Below are positions 53,691 through 64,000 of a stretch of DNA of 64,000 bases, one piece after another; position 1 is the first letter of the stretch, and every line of letters starts with the position of its first letter. Under the pieces are notes generated by a model, which did no database searches, had not been told where the DNA came from, and saw nothing but the letters and a program-made list of their open reading frames with translations. The stretch covers positions 1-64,000 of the forward strand of contig NZ_QTPP01000012.1 in NCBI RefSeq assembly GCF_003853415.1, read 5' to 3'. The position numbers and the translations under genes were made by a program. This DNA comes from Burkholderia sp. Bp9142. Its GTDB lineage: Bacteria > Pseudomonadota > Gammaproteobacteria > Burkholderiales > Burkholderiaceae.

Positions 53691-55358
53691 TCAGATGATC
53701 CCTTTCTTGCGCGTCGACAGCGCCGTTTCCGACAGGTCGATCTCGCGGATCAGCTTCGTCAGCGTCTCGTCGGAAATCTTGCTCTCGCCGCGCAGCCGGT
53801 ACAGCACCGAACGCTCCGCGCGCACGGCCGCGATCCGCATCTGCAGTTCCATCGTCTCGGTCTGCTGCGCTTGCGCACGCGGTGTCGGGCCGTCCTCCGC
53901 GAGCGCGGCGAGGCGGCGGCGGTACTGGTCCATCACGCGTGCCGAGATGTCCGCGCAGCGCGCGGCGCCCGATTCGTCGAGATCGGCCGAGATCGCGTCG
54001 TGCGACGAGTCGATCGCGCGGATCGCGGCCTGCGCGGCGGCCGCGCGCGCGGTGCGCTCCTCGTCGGCGAGCGGGTTGCGTGTCGAGCGCACGCCGCGCA
54101 GCAGCAGCGGCAGGCCGATCACCGCGACGATCAGCGAACCGAGAATCACCGCCGACGCGACGAAGATCGCGGTGTCGCGCCCGGGCAGCGGCGCGCCGTC
54201 GGACAGCGCGACGGGGATCGACAGCACGCCCGCGAGCGTGACCGCGCCGCGCACGCCGCCCACCGTCATCACCGCGATCGTGCGCACGCCGGCCATCGTG
54301 CCCGCGAGGCCGTGGCGCGCGGCGCGGCGGCTCGCGATCCAGCGCAGCAGCCAGACCCACAGGAAGCGGATCGCATACAGCGCGAGCATCATCGCGCACA
54401 CGTTGAAGATCATCCGGCCGACGAGCGCGTCGCTCGTGTGGTGCGCGTCGACGAGCGCGCGGCCGATGATGTGCGGCAGCTGCAGCCCGAGCATGATGAA
54501 CACCATGCCGTTGAACACGAACTCGATCATCGCCCACGTGCTTTCGGCGCGCACGCGCGACGCGACGGTGCTTTTGCGGGAGAAGCTCGTGTAATTCATC
54601 ATCATCCCGGCCGACACGGCCGCGAGCACGCCCGACAGTTCGAGGTGCTCGGCGAACAGATAGGCGGCGAACGGCACGAGCAGCGTCATCACGATGCCGG
54701 GGGCCGGGTCGCCTTCCTGCTCGGCGTTCAGGAAGCGCGTCGACAGCGCGCTGAACAGCCAGGCCACGATCGCGCCCGTGGCGAGCCCGCCGGCGGCGAC
54801 GATCACGAACGTGATCGACGCGTCGCGCAGCGAGAACATGCCCGTGAGCGCGGCCGCGACCGCGAACTTCAGCGCGACGAGGCCCGACGCGTCGTTCATC
54901 AGCGCCTCGCCTTCGAGGATGTGCATCAGCTGCGGCGGAATCCTTCCCTTGCCGGCGATGCCCGACAGCGCGACCGCGTCGGTGGGCGACAGCACGGCCG
55001 CGAGCGCGAACGCGATCGGCAGCGGCAACTCGGGTATCAGCCAGTGCGCGAAGTAACCGACTGCGAGCACCGTCATGAACACGAGCCCGAACGCGAGCAT
55101 CAGGATCGCGCGGCGCTGCAGGTACAGCTCGCGTTTCGGAATCCGCCAGCCGTCCGCGAACAGCAGCGGCGGAATGAACAGCAGCATGAAGATCTCGGGA
55201 TCGAACGTGACGTGCAGGTTCAGCTTCGGCCACGCGAGCATCGCGCCGAACGCGATCTGCATCAGCGGCAGCGGAAGCCGCAACGGCAGCAGGCGCGTGA
55301 CCGCGCCGGACAGCGCGACGGTGAGCAGCAGGATCAGGACGGTGAAGACGATTTCCAT
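53691..55358 (-). CDS. CPA1-family Na+/H+ antiporter
   Basis: A 555-residue antiporter with about 12 transmembrane segments. The PTDAVALSGIAG block and LEGEALMNDASGLVALK with the conserved NDA/Asp motif are typical of NhaP/YjcE. The C-terminal cytoplasmic segment (about 430-555) is long and helical. It exchanges Na+ (or K+) for H+. The start at 55358 (MEIVFTV) begins right at the first helix; an upstream in-frame Met at 55448 is an alternative. It is divergent from the EAL-domain gene. Confidence 0.93.
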   Translation of the reverse strand: MEIVFTVLILLLTVALSGAVTRLLPLRLPLPLMQIAFGAMLAWPKLNLHVTFDPEIFMLLFIPPLLFADGWRIPKRELYLQRRAILMLAFGLVFMTVLAVGYFAHWLIPELPLPIAFALAAVLSPTDAVALSGIAGKGRIPPQLMHILEGEALMNDASGLVALKFAVAAALTGMFSLRDASITFVIVAAGGLATGAIVAWLFSALSTRFLNAEQEGDPAPGIVMTLLVPFAAYLFAEHLELSGVLAAVSAGMMMNYTSFSRKSTVASRVRAESTWAMIEFVFNGMVFIMLGLQLPHIIGRALVDAHHTSDALVGRMIFNVCAMMLALYAIRFLWVWLLRWIASRRAARHGLAGTMAGVRTIAVMTVGGVRGAVTLAGVLSIPVALSDGAPLPGRDTAIFVASAVILGSLIVAVIGLPLLLRGVRSTRNPLADEERTARAAAAQAAIRAIDSSHDAISADLDESGAARCADISARVMDQYRRRLAALAEDGPTPRAQAQQTETMELQMRIAAVRAERSVLYRLRGESKISDETLTKLIREIDLSETALSTRKKGII

Positions 55359-55648
55359 CGATACGGCAATTGTGGAGAATGAAACGAGCGTACGGAGTTT
55401 AGCGTGACGGCGTGACGGGTGCGTTCGAGTGCGCCGGTGCGCGTGCACGAAAACGGTGCATCCGCCTGCGCCACGCTGGTGCGGCGGCGCCGCACGTCTG
55501 CGTGGCGCATATATTCAGCGCTTGCACGGAGCTTGCTTGATGCTTGCGTATCGTCCGGCACCGGCCGGGCAACCGAGGATTCGACCATGACATTGCACGC
55601 GCCATCCCGAACACCCGCCGCGTTCGGCCGCATCACCAGGAGGGAGCC

Positions 55649-56935
55649 ATGACGATCGTGCAACAGGAGCGTCCGGCTTCCGCGTCGCCGTATCGTTTCG
55701 AGCGGGAGATGAGCTCCGGCCTCGAACGCCTGGCGACGCAGCATCGCGACCTGACGCTCACGACCGTGTTCCAGCCGATCTTCAGCCTGTCGCACCAGCG
55801 TGCGGTGGGCTACGAGGCGCTGTTGCGCGCGCATGACGCGCTCGACCGCGCGGTGTCGCCGCTCGACGTATTCGGCGAGGCCGCGCGCCAGGGCGAGCTG
55901 CTGCAGCTCGACCGGCTCGCGCAGGCGCTGCATCTCGAGAATTTCGCGCTGCTCGGCGCCGAGCGCGAGTGGCTGTTCCTCAACGTGCATCCGGGCGTGC
56001 TCACCGATCCGTTCCAGGCCGCCGCGCTGCTCGCGAACCTGAAGCGGATCGGCATGCCGCCGCGTCGCGTCGTGCTCGAAGTGCTCGAACAGCGCGCCGA
56101 GGACGTCGAGCGGCTCGCCGACGCCGTGCGCGAGTTCCGCGCGCAGGGTTTCCTGATCGCGCTCGACGATTTCGGCGCCGGTCACTCGAACCTCGAGCGG
56201 ATCTGGCAGCTGAATCCGGACATCGTGAAGCTCGACCGGATCATGCTGTCCCACGCGGCGCACCGCACGGGGCTCACCGCGATCCTGCACGGGCTCGTCA
56301 CGCTGCTGCACGAGGCCGGCAAGCTCGTGCTCGTCGAAGGGATCGAGACCGAGCACGACGCGCAGATCGCACTGTCGTGCGAGGCCGATTTCGTGCAGGG
56401 CTATTACTTCGGCCGCCCGGCGCCCGGGCTGCCCGACAGCGCGACGGCGACCGGCTGCATCGGCGAGCTGACCGAGCGCTTTCGTCAGCAAACCGAAGCG
56501 CGCGAGCGGCGCGACGCGCAGCGGCTCGCGCCGTACCTGCGCGCGTTCGAGCGTGCGGCCGAGCGGGTGGCGGCCGGCGAGCCGCTCGACGAGGTGTGCT
56601 GGAACTTCCTCGCGCTCGACGCTGCCGCGCGCTGCTTCCTGCTCGACGCGCGGGGCCGCCAGGCGGGCCGCAACGTCGTGCTGCGCGCGGACCGCGCGCT
56701 CGCCGAGGCGCGCTTCTCGCCGCTCGCGGATGCGCAGGGCGCGAACTGGCTGCGCCGGCCGTATTTCCGCACGGCGATCGCCGAGCCGGGACGCGTGCAG
56801 GTGACGCGCCCGTACCTGTCGATCAACGAGGCGCAGCCGTGCGTGACGCTGTCGGTGGCCGTGCGCATCGGCGATGCGCAGCACGTGCTGTGCGGCGATA
56901 TCGACTGGATCGACGAGGAGGCCGACAGCGCATAG
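55649..56935 (+). CDS. EAL-domain cyclic-di-GMP phosphodiesterase with C-terminal sensor
   Basis: A 428-residue protein. The EAL domain (about 35-270) keeps EALLR at 56-60, VLEVLEQ, LDDFGAGHSN, VKLDRIM and LVEGIET, which suggests an active phosphodiesterase. The C-terminal part (about 290-428) resembles a PDC/Cache-like sensor (GRQAGRNVVLRADR, RRPYFRTAIAEPGRV) found in YkuI-type proteins. No transmembrane segment. The start at 55649 is preceded by AGGAGGGAG. Confidence 0.92.
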   Translation: MTIVQQERPASASPYRFEREMSSGLERLATQHRDLTLTTVFQPIFSLSHQRAVGYEALLRAHDALDRAVSPLDVFGEAARQGELLQLDRLAQALHLENFALLGAEREWLFLNVHPGVLTDPFQAAALLANLKRIGMPPRRVVLEVLEQRAEDVERLADAVREFRAQGFLIALDDFGAGHSNLERIWQLNPDIVKLDRIMLSHAAHRTGLTAILHGLVTLLHEAGKLVLVEGIETEHDAQIALSCEADFVQGYYFGRPAPGLPDSATATGCIGELTERFRQQTEARERRDAQRLAPYLRAFERAAERVAAGEPLDEVCWNFLALDAAARCFLLDARGRQAGRNVVLRADRALAEARFSPLADAQGANWLRRPYFRTAIAEPGRVQVTRPYLSINEAQPCVTLSVAVRIGDAQHVLCGDIDWIDEEADSA

Positions 56936-57011
56936 CGCGGGCGTCGTGCTGGCGCCCTTCACGCCGCTCGGCTAGGATGCGCGAATTGTCCTGACGATTC
57001 GCGAGCCGCCG

Positions 57012-57737
57012 ATGAACCGAACCGCCGCCTCCTCCGTCCTCCTCGAAGTGATCGCCACGACCGTCGGCGACGCGAAGGCCGCCGCCCGCGCGGGCGCCGA
57101 CCGCCTCGAGCTCGTGACCGCGATCACCGAAGGCGGGCTCACGCCGAGCGTCGGCCTGATCGAGGCCGTCGTGGCCGCCGTGCCGATTCCGGTCAACGTG
57201 ATCGTGCGGCCGCACAGCCGGTCGTTCGTCTATGACGCCGATGACCTGCGCGTGATCGAACGCGACGTGCGCGCGGCCGTCGCGGCCGGTGCGAACGGCG
57301 TCGTGTTCGGTGCGCTCGACGCGCGCGGCGACGTCGATCTCGGCGCGCTGGCCCGCATCGCGTCTGCCGCGGACGGGCGCGCGCTCACGTTCCACCGCGC
57401 GTTCGACGTCGCGCGCGATCTGAACGCCGCATTCGACGCGCTGCTGCGCGTGCCGGCCGTCACGTCGGTGCTGACGTCGGGCGGCCATCCGTCGGTGCTC
57501 GACGCCGCCGCGACGATCACGCGGCTGGTGCGGCAGGCGGCGGGCTCGACCTGCACGGTGCTGGCCGGCTCGGGGCTCACGATCGACGCGGTCGGCGATT
57601 TCGTCCGCGCCACCGGCGTGCGCGCGGTGCATTTCGGCTCGGGCGTGCGGCCGCGCGGCGAGGTGCTGGCGCCGGTCGACGAACAGCGCGTCGAGCGCGT
57701 GCGCGCGGCGCTCGACGGTGCCGCGGCGCACGTGTGA
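57012..57737 (+). CDS. cutC: Copper homeostasis protein CutC
   Basis: A 241-residue TIM-barrel protein. Family motifs are LEVIATTVGDAKAAARAGAD, RLELVTAITEGGLTPS, NVIVRPHSRSF and TSGGHPS. CutC's role in copper is old and debated, and the exact reaction is unknown. It follows the EAL gene by 76 bp and ends before the biotin operon terminator. Confidence 0.95.
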   Translation: MNRTAASSVLLEVIATTVGDAKAAARAGADRLELVTAITEGGLTPSVGLIEAVVAAVPIPVNVIVRPHSRSFVYDADDLRVIERDVRAAVAAGANGVVFGALDARGDVDLGALARIASAADGRALTFHRAFDVARDLNAAFDALLRVPAVTSVLTSGGHPSVLDAAATITRLVRQAAGSTCTVLAGSGLTIDAVGDFVRATGVRAVHFGSGVRPRGEVLAPVDEQRVERVRAALDGAAAHV

Positions 57738-57772
57738 CGCGCACGCTGCAGCCGCGCGCCGGCGATCGGGTG

Positions 57773-57798
57773 AAAAAAAGCCGGGGCATGCCCCGGCT
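57773..57798 (-). terminator. Rho-independent terminator of the bio operon
   Basis: On the minus strand AGCCGGGGC-AT-GCCCCGGCT forms a 9-bp perfect stem followed by seven Ts. It lies 44 bp after the bioB stop. Confidence 0.94.
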
Positions 57799-57841
57799 CC
57801 GGCTGTTTCGTTGGCGGGCGCGGCCCGCCGGTTGATCCCGC

Positions 57842-58861
57842 TTACGCGTTCTCCGCCAGCGCGTCAGCCTGGCTCGCGCGGATGCCGAGGCGCTCGAACA
57901 GCGCGCGGTCGCGCTGCGTCTGCGGGTTGCTCGTCGTCAGCAGCTGGTCGCCGTAGAACATCGAGTTCGCGCCTGCGAGGAAGCACATCGCCTGCATCGC
58001 GTCGTCGAGCTGCTCGCGGCCGGCCGACAGGCGCACGACCGCCTTCGGCATCGTGATGCGCGCGACCGCGATCGTGCGCACGAACTCGAACGGGTCGAGC
58101 GGCGCGGTGCCTTCGAGCGGCGTGCCTTCGATCGCGACGAGGTTGTTGATCGGCACCGATTCCGGGTACGGGTTCAGGTTCGCGAGCTGCGAGATCAGGC
58201 CCGCGCGTTCGCGGCGCGATTCGCCCATCCCGATGATGCCGCCGCAGCACACGTTGATGCCCGCATCGCGCACGCGGTCGAGCGTGTCGAGACGATCCTG
58301 GTACGTGCGCGTCGAGATCACCTGGCCGTAGAACTCCGGCGACGTGTCGAGGTTGTGGTTGTAGTAGTCGAGGCCCGCGTCGGCGAGCTGCTGCGCCTGC
58401 TCGTCCTCGAGCATGCCGAGCGTCATGCAGGTCTCGAGGCCCAGTTCCTTCACGCCGCGCACCATCTCGGTCAGCGCCGGCATGTGGCGCTCCTTCGGGT
58501 TGCGCCATGCGGCGCCCATGCAGAAGCGGCTCGCGCCGTTCGCCTTCGCCGCGCGCGCGGCGTCGAGCACCGTGTCGACGTCCATCAGCTTCTCGGCCTT
58601 CAGTCCCGTTTCATGGTGCGACGACTGCGAGCAGTAGCCGCAATCTTCCTCGCAGCCGCCCGTCTTGATCGACAGCAGCGTCGACAACTGCACCGCGTTC
58701 GCGTCGAAGTGCTCGCGATGCACCTGCTGTGCGCGGAACATCAGGTCGTTGAACGGCAGCTCGAACAGCGCGACGACGTCGGCGACGCGCCAGCGCTGCG
58801 GCGCCGGGGCGGCCACGGGGATCGCGTCGGGTTGCACGGCGGCGGTCTGGGCTTGGGTCAT
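57842..58861 (-). CDS. bioB: Biotin synthase
   Basis: A 339-residue radical SAM enzyme. C70, C74 and C77 ([13 protein letters not shown]) bind the SAM cluster. Downstream Cys/Asn/Arg residues for the [2Fe-2S] sulfur donor are present ([11 protein letters not shown], plus [15 protein letters not shown]). It inserts sulfur into dethiobiotin. It is the last gene of the minus-strand operon bioA-bioF-bioD-bioB, 36 bp after bioD. Confidence 0.98.
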   Translation of the reverse strand: MTQAQTAAVQPDAIPVAAPAPQRWRVADVVALFELPFNDLMFRAQQVHREHFDANAVQLSTLLSIKTGGCEEDCGYCSQSSHHETGLKAEKLMDVDTVLDAARAAKANGASRFCMGAAWRNPKERHMPALTEMVRGVKELGLETCMTLGMLEDEQAQQLADAGLDYYNHNLDTSPEFYGQVISTRTYQDRLDTLDRVRDAGINVCCGGIIGMGESRRERAGLISQLANLNPYPESVPINNLVAIEGTPLEGTAPLDPFEFVRTIAVARITMPKAVVRLSAGREQLDDAMQAMCFLAGANSMFYGDQLLTTSNPQTQRDRALFERLGIRASQADALAENA

Positions 58862-58897
58862 GGTGGTTTTCCTGTCGTGAATGCGGGGATCGGGGCG

Positions 58898-59617
58898 TCA
58901 ATGCCGCGCGTGGCGCAGCGTGTCGACGAGCGCGGCGATGTCGAGCATCGCCGCGGCGGATTCGGGGGCGGCCGGGCGCAGGTGCGCGATGCGGCCGAGG
59001 AGCGGTGCGCGATGCTCGCGCGCGAGCCAGTCGCGGATCGTCGCGACGTTCTCGTCGGCGTACGACATGGCCGGGTCGACGTGGTTCGCGACCCAGCCGG
59101 CGAGCGTGAGGCCGCGCTGGCGAATCGCATCGGCCGTCAGCAGCGCGTGGCTGATGCAGCCGAGCCGCACGCCGACGACGAGCACGACGGGCAGGCCGAG
59201 CGCGACCGCAAGGTCGGCCGTGTCCTGCGTGTCGGTGAGCGGCACGCGGAAGCCGCCGACGCCTTCGACGACGACGACGTCCGCGCGCGTCAGCGCTTCG
59301 CGGTGGCTCGCGACGATCGTGTCGAGGTCGAGCGTCACGCCTTCCCGCGCGGCGGCGATGTGCGGTGCGGCGGGTGCCTTCAGCAGGAACGGCGTGCGCA
59401 GCTCGGGCGGCAGCACGACATTCGCGGCCGCGTCGAGCTGGTCGGCGTCCTCGTTGCGCCAGACGCCGTCGCGTTCATACGCGCCGGCGGCGACGGGCTT
59501 CAGCGCGGCCGCGCGCAGGCCGTGCCGCGCGAAGCCGTGCAGCATCGCGGCCGACACGAAGGTCTTGCCGATCTCGGTGTCGGTGCCGGTGACGAAGAGG
59601 GACAGGGGCGCATTCAT
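58898..59617 (-). CDS. bioD: Dethiobiotin synthetase
   Basis: A 239-residue ATP-dependent carboxylase. The P-loop GTDTEIGKT is at 11-19, the [12 protein letters not shown] motif near 120 holds the substrate loop, and ANHVDP closes the nucleotide site. It forms the ureido ring of dethiobiotin from DAPA and CO2. The start at 59617 has GGGAGGC upstream and overlaps the stop of a 62-codon ORF. Confidence 0.97.
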   Translation of the reverse strand: MNAPLSLFVTGTDTEIGKTFVSAAMLHGFARHGLRAAALKPVAAGAYERDGVWRNEDADQLDAAANVVLPPELRTPFLLKAPAAPHIAAAREGVTLDLDTIVASHREALTRADVVVVEGVGGFRVPLTDTQDTADLAVALGLPVVLVVGVRLGCISHALLTADAIRQRGLTLAGWVANHVDPAMSYADENVATIRDWLAREHRAPLLGRIAHLRPAAPESAAAMLDIAALVDTLRHARH

Positions 59618-59798
59618 GCTGCCTCCCGCCGGGCCGCCCCAAGGGGCGTAGCGGGGAATTCGCGGAGCATCGCTCCGCGCCCGTGCAGCCGGCCGTGGAC
59701 GGCCGCCGCCCCCTCGGGGGGCAGCGAACGTGTCGATCCGGAGTAGCGCTTTAGCGCGTACTCCGGTCCCATGCAAAGCAAGTGAGCGTGTGGGGCGT

Positions 59799-59802
<4 letters not shown>
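59614..59802 (-). CDS. Possible 62-residue ORF coupled between bioF and bioD
   Basis: An ORF beginning [15 protein letters not shown] and ending [10 protein letters not shown]. Its ATG overlaps the bioF stop (ATGA) and its own TGA overlaps the bioD start (ATGA), with a GAGG site upstream. It spans five hairpins of an intergenic structure, so the ORF could be a by-product of that element rather than a real protein. Translation across it would couple bioF and bioD. Confidence 0.4.
59635..59766. repeat. Cluster of five hairpins between bioF and bioD
   Basis: Five perfect or near-perfect stems lie in 132 bases: CGCCCC/GGGGCG at 59635-59648, CGCGGAGC/GCTCCGCG at 59661-59679, GGCCGT/ACGGCC at 59691-59704, GCCCCC/GGGGGC at 59708-59722 and CCGGAGTA/TACTCCGG at 59738-59766. 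Similar hairpin-rich intergenic elements with CCCCTTGGGG-type cores are common in Betaproteobacteria, from memory. None is followed by a T-run. Confidence 0.85.
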
Positions 59803-61009
<1,207 letters not shown>

Positions 61010-61010
<1 letters not shown>

Positions 61011-62353
61011 CACGCCGCCTCCGCAAGCGTCGCGTCGAGCGTGTCGCGCGTGCGTTGCGCGAGCCACGCGATGTCGTCGTCGCTCATCACGTATGGCGGC
61101 ATCAGGTACACGGTCGTGCCGATCGGGCGCAGCAGCAGTTCGCGTTCGAGCGCGCGCTCGAAGAAGCGCCGCGAGAAGCCGCGCGCCGCGTCGCCGTCGA
61201 GCGCGACGTCGAATGCGAACAGCGTGCCGCGCTCGCGCAGGTGACGCACCTGCGGGTGCGCGTCGAGCGGTGCGAGCGCGGCGCGCATCGCGGCCGATTT
61301 GCGCGCGTTGCCGGCGAGCACGTCGTCGCGCGCGAACAGGTCGAGCGTCGCGACCGCCGCGCGGCATGCGAGCGGGTTGCCGGTGTACGAATGCGAATGC
61401 AGGAAGCCGCGCGTCGTGTCGTCGTCGTAGAACGCCGCGAATACGTCGTCGCGCGTGAGCACGAGCGACAGCGGCAGGTAGCCGCCGCTGATGCCCTTCG
61501 ACAGGCACAGGAAATCGGGCCAGACGCCGGCCTGCTCGCATGCGAAGAAGGTGCCGGTGCGGCCGCAGCCGACCGCGATCTCGTCGGCGATCAGGTGCAC
61601 GCCGAATTCGTCGCACAGCGCGCGCAGCCCGCGCACGTACGACGGATCGTGCATCGCCATGCCGGCCGCGCATTGCACGAGCGGCTCGACGATCAGCGCG
61701 GCGATCCGGTCCGCGCGTTCGGCGAACAGGCGCCGCACGCCGTCGAGCGCGCGGCCCGCGACGTCGGCGGCCGTCTCGCCCGGCAGCGCGCCGCGCGCAT
61801 CGGGCGATGCGACCACGTGCGCGTTGCGGATCAGCGGGTCGTACGCGTCCTTGAACAGCGCGACGTCGGTCACGCCGAGCGCGCCGATGGTCTCGCCGTG
61901 ATAGCTGTTCGCGACGCACACGAATTCGCGCTTGTCCGCGCGGCCGCGGTTGCGCCACGCGTGGAAGCTCATCTTCAGCGCGATCTCGACCGCCGACGCG
62001 CCATCCGACGCGAAGAACGCATGGCCGAGCGTGCGCGCGGTGAGCGCATGCAGCCGCTCGGCGAGCTCGATCGCCGGCGCGTGCGTGCAGCCGGCGAGCA
62101 TCGCGTGCTCGAGCGTGTCGAGCTGGTCCTTCAGCGCCGCGTTGATGTCCGGGTTCGCATGGCCGAACAGGTTCACCCACCACGAGCTGATCGCGTCGAA
62201 GTAGCGGCGGCCGTCGCGGTCGTACAGCCACACGCCCGCGCCGCGCGCGACGGGAATGAGCGGCAGGCGCTCGTGGTGCTTCATCTGGGTGCAGGGATGC
62301 CAGACCGCGCGCAGGCTGCGCGCGACCCAGTCGTCGGTGGCTGGCGTACTCAA
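61010..62353 (-). CDS. bioA: Adenosylmethionine--8-amino-7-oxononanoate aminotransferase
   Basis: A class III aminotransferase, about 447 residues. [25 protein letters not shown], the [11 protein letters not shown]sp motif and the PLP-Lys in [12 protein letters not shown] are all present. It uses SAM as amino donor to make DAPA. A TTG at 62353 with a well-placed GGAG seems the likely start ([13 protein letters not shown]); ATG at 62386 or 62455 would add 11 or 34 residues but lacks a ribosome site. First gene of the bio operon. Confidence 0.95.
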
Positions 62354-62455
62354 GGCGGCTCCGGGGGGTAAAACGGCGGCGGGCATCGAACGGGATGCCG
62401 CGCGGCGACAGACGTAAAACGCGCTGAGATTAGCGTGTTCCGCCGCCCGTTGCAC

Positions 62456-62903
62456 TACCGGTTACAAACGCCGCAAAGCCTTGCCGGACGGGAGTTCGCC
62501 GCAGATCCGGGGGGGCTCGGGACGGTACGCGCCAGATGCCCAGAAATGACCGCAGATGACGACGTTCGAGTGACACCCCCCGACAGAAAAAAATCGTCGG
62601 CCGAGTGGGCGCGTGCAGGGCAAAAATCGGGGCGGGAAGGAAAAAGGGGCGCGAGACGCGACGCACTGCATGCGGCGGCCGGCGAATGGTGTGCGGAATC
62701 GGGGGTGGCCTGGAATCGGGAAAGGCGGGGAAAGGATGGGAAAGGGTCTCGGAGGCGCCGTGGGCGGGGCGCGCTTCGACAGCTCACATGACCCGGTGAA
62801 CGGGCATGCGAACGCCGCTGCGGGCCGCGCCAGCATCTTGAAAGGGGAGGAGCGAAAGGGGCGCGGCGCGGGAAGCGCCCGCTCGGGCGTCGCGACTCGC
62901 GCG
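62456..62903. other. Intergenic region upstream of the bio operon
   Basis: About 450 bases between bioA and a downstream minus-strand hydrolase. Low-complexity G-rich runs occur (62500-62860). A GGTTACAAAC sequence at 62460 resembles half of a biotin operator, but no second half is in place. No gene is supported. Confidence 0.5.
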
Positions 62904-64000
62904 TCAGCGCGAAGCCAGCGCGCGTGTATCGGCGTCGCCGTTGTCGGCCGTCTGCGTCGCGTTCGCGTTCCACACGACGCGGTCGTTGACCGCATACAGC
63001 CGGCATGCGCCCGCACCCTGCTTCGAGCAGTTGTCGAGCGCGAGCGCCATCGGATCGTCGCCGCCTTCGGCCCACGACCACGCGCCGTCGGCGGACACCG
63101 CGAACGCACGGCTCGGATGCTGGCTCAGGAAGCGGCGATAGCCTTCGCGGCCGGCCTCGTCGAGGAACGGCACCGCATCGACCGCATCGATCGACGCGTA
63201 GCCGGTCGCATTCGGTTCGTGCGGGTTCGCGACCGCATAGCGCACCGAGGTCGGCAGGTTCAGTTCCGCGAGGAACGCATGCACGGCCGGCCACCACACG
63301 GGCACGCCGTCGCGGTCGACGATCAGCCGGTGCGCGTCGTCCTTGTAGCGGCCGAAATCGATGAATTGCGCCTGCGTGCCGTGCGACACGTACGCGTCAT
63401 GCATCCGCGCGACGAGCGCGGGCGTCCACACCGAATCGTTGTCGCCGTACAGCCACAGCGAGCGCACGGCCGTATGCGCGCCGTACTGGTCGAACGCGTC
63501 GACGAGATTGCGCTGCCAGCCGTCGCAGAGGTCCTGGCGCAGCCCGCCGGAGAAGTTGATGATGCCGCGCACGCCGGGCGTCGCTTCGGTGCCGTACGCG
63601 ACCGACACGAGGCCGCCGTGCGACGTGCCGGCGACGACGATGCGCGACGCATCGATGTACGGCTGGCGCGACATGTAGCGGACCGTCGCGGCGACGTCGG
63701 CGGCCTGCGCGAGGCCGTTCTTGCCGACGTTGCAGCCTTCCTGCTGGTACGTGCCGCCCGACCCGGCGAAGCCCTGGCGGTTCGGCGCGATCACCGCATA
63801 GCCGCGGCGCACGAATTCGCGCGCGAACGCGAGCGGCCGGCTGCGCGGCTGCTGATGGAGATCGCCGGTGTTCTTGCCGTGGTTGAAGACGACGAGCGGG
63901 AACGGGCCGGGGCCGTTCGGCTTGAACAGCGTGGCCTCGAGCATCACGGCGCCCGACGCATCGGCCGGAATGCCGATGATTTGTTCGTTGAGGTTCGCGG
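62904..64000 (-). CDS. Alpha/beta hydrolase (prolyl-oligopeptidase/dienelactone type) with C-terminal domain, partial
   Basis: The 5' end is outside the window; about 365 codons are visible. The hydrolase core (GPFPLVVFNHGKNTGDL) has the nucleophile Ser in AGTSHGGL, Asp in GDNDSVW and His in KDDAHRL. A C-terminal ~90-residue domain (AFAVSADGAWSWAEGGDDPM, then NCSKQGAGACRLYAVNDRVV) resembles the DUF4189-like tail of some secreted hydrolases. Substrate is unknown. Confidence 0.88.
   Translation of the reverse strand, partial: ANLNEQIIGIPADASGAVMLEATLFKPNGPGPFPLVVFNHGKNTGDLHQQPRSRPLAFAREFVRRGYAVIAPNRQGFAGSGGTYQQEGCNVGKNGLAQAADVAATVRYMSRQPYIDASRIVVAGTSHGGLVSVAYGTEATPGVRGIINFSGGLRQDLCDGWQRNLVDAFDQYGAHTAVRSLWLYGDNDSVWTPALVARMHDAYVSHGTQAQFIDFGRYKDDAHRLIVDRDGVPVWWPAVHAFLAELNLPTSVRYAVANPHEPNATGYASIDAVDAVPFLDEAGREGYRRFLSQHPSRAFAVSADGAWSWAEGGDDPMALALDNCSKQGAGACRLYAVNDRVVWNANATQTADNGDADTRALASR

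Noticed and set aside
59635..59766. Attenuator or terminator in the bio operon
   Set aside because: None of the five hairpins is followed by a T-run on the minus strand, and bioD follows with a good ribosome site.
62457..62468. Half of a biotin (BirA) operator, GGTTACAAAC, near bioA
   Set aside because: Only one half-site is present; no partner at the expected spacing.

Overview
The window is a GC-rich, gene-dense stretch of a Burkholderia chromosome, most like the Burkholderia cepacia complex. Codon use is strongly G/C-ending, so many long antisense ORFs appear that are not genes. The gene set fits this assignment: a close match to the KirBac1.1 potassium channel, a Tat-exported non-haemolytic phospholipase C, the glmS-glmU pair, an intact biotin operon and a Burkholderia-type trimeric porin. 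These are mostly core or housekeeping genes. I see no prophage, insertion sequence, rRNA, tRNA or CRISPR array.

Layout. 1-5.4 kb: a polyamine (Puu-type) degradation locus with an aminotransferase fragment, gamma-glutamylputrescine synthetase-like and gamma-glutamyl-GABA hydrolase genes on the minus strand, then a cupin regulator and an aldehyde dehydrogenase on the plus strand. 5.4-7.2 kb: metal genes (a CopZ-like protein, and a cupredoxin with an FTR1 iron permease). 7.2-8.8 kb: two coupled small genes and a RelE/NadS toxin-antitoxin pair with a palindromic operator. 8.9-13.6 kb: glmS, glmU, ttcA, folB. 13.7-15.9 kb: a degenerate SDR, a MidA-type methyltransferase and a DUF2905 protein. 16.3-19.5 kb: a LacI regulator, AGE-type sugar isomerase and PfkB sugar kinase operon with ATGA overlaps. 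19.8-23 kb: a GGDEF/CBS/EAL protein preceded by ten copies of a 7-bp repeat, and an SBF transporter. 24-34.4 kb: porin, LysR, nitronate monooxygenase, a fluoroacetate-dehalogenase-like hydrolase, Lrp, EamA, HMG-CoA lyase, a GhrA-type reductase and others. 34.4-42.3 kb: phospholipase C, a lipoprotein, a decayed LysR gene, a Fur-box-controlled TonB siderophore receptor, an MFS transporter and LysR. 42.3-48.2 kb: a Phd/VapC pair, a DapA-family lyase, a sulfate-binding protein, KirBac, GST and a hexapeptide acetyltransferase. 50-57.7 kb: a fused indolepyruvate oxidoreductase, an Na+/H+ antiporter, an EAL protein and CutC. 57.8-62.4 kb: bioA-bioF-bioD-bioB. 62.9 kb to the end: a partial alpha/beta hydrolase.

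The most unusual structure is a non-coding array at 48.24-49.71 kb. It has about 17 diverged 54-bp units repeating every ~89 bp, and an internal block of units is inverted. Thirteen units are clear and four are decayed. The units carry TGTGGATA-type motifs close to the DnaA box, one of them a perfect TTATCCACA. I do not recognise this element as a named family. A second unusual structure is a cluster of five hairpins in 132 bp between bioF and bioD, overlapping a 62-codon ORF that is coupled by ATGA to both neighbours.
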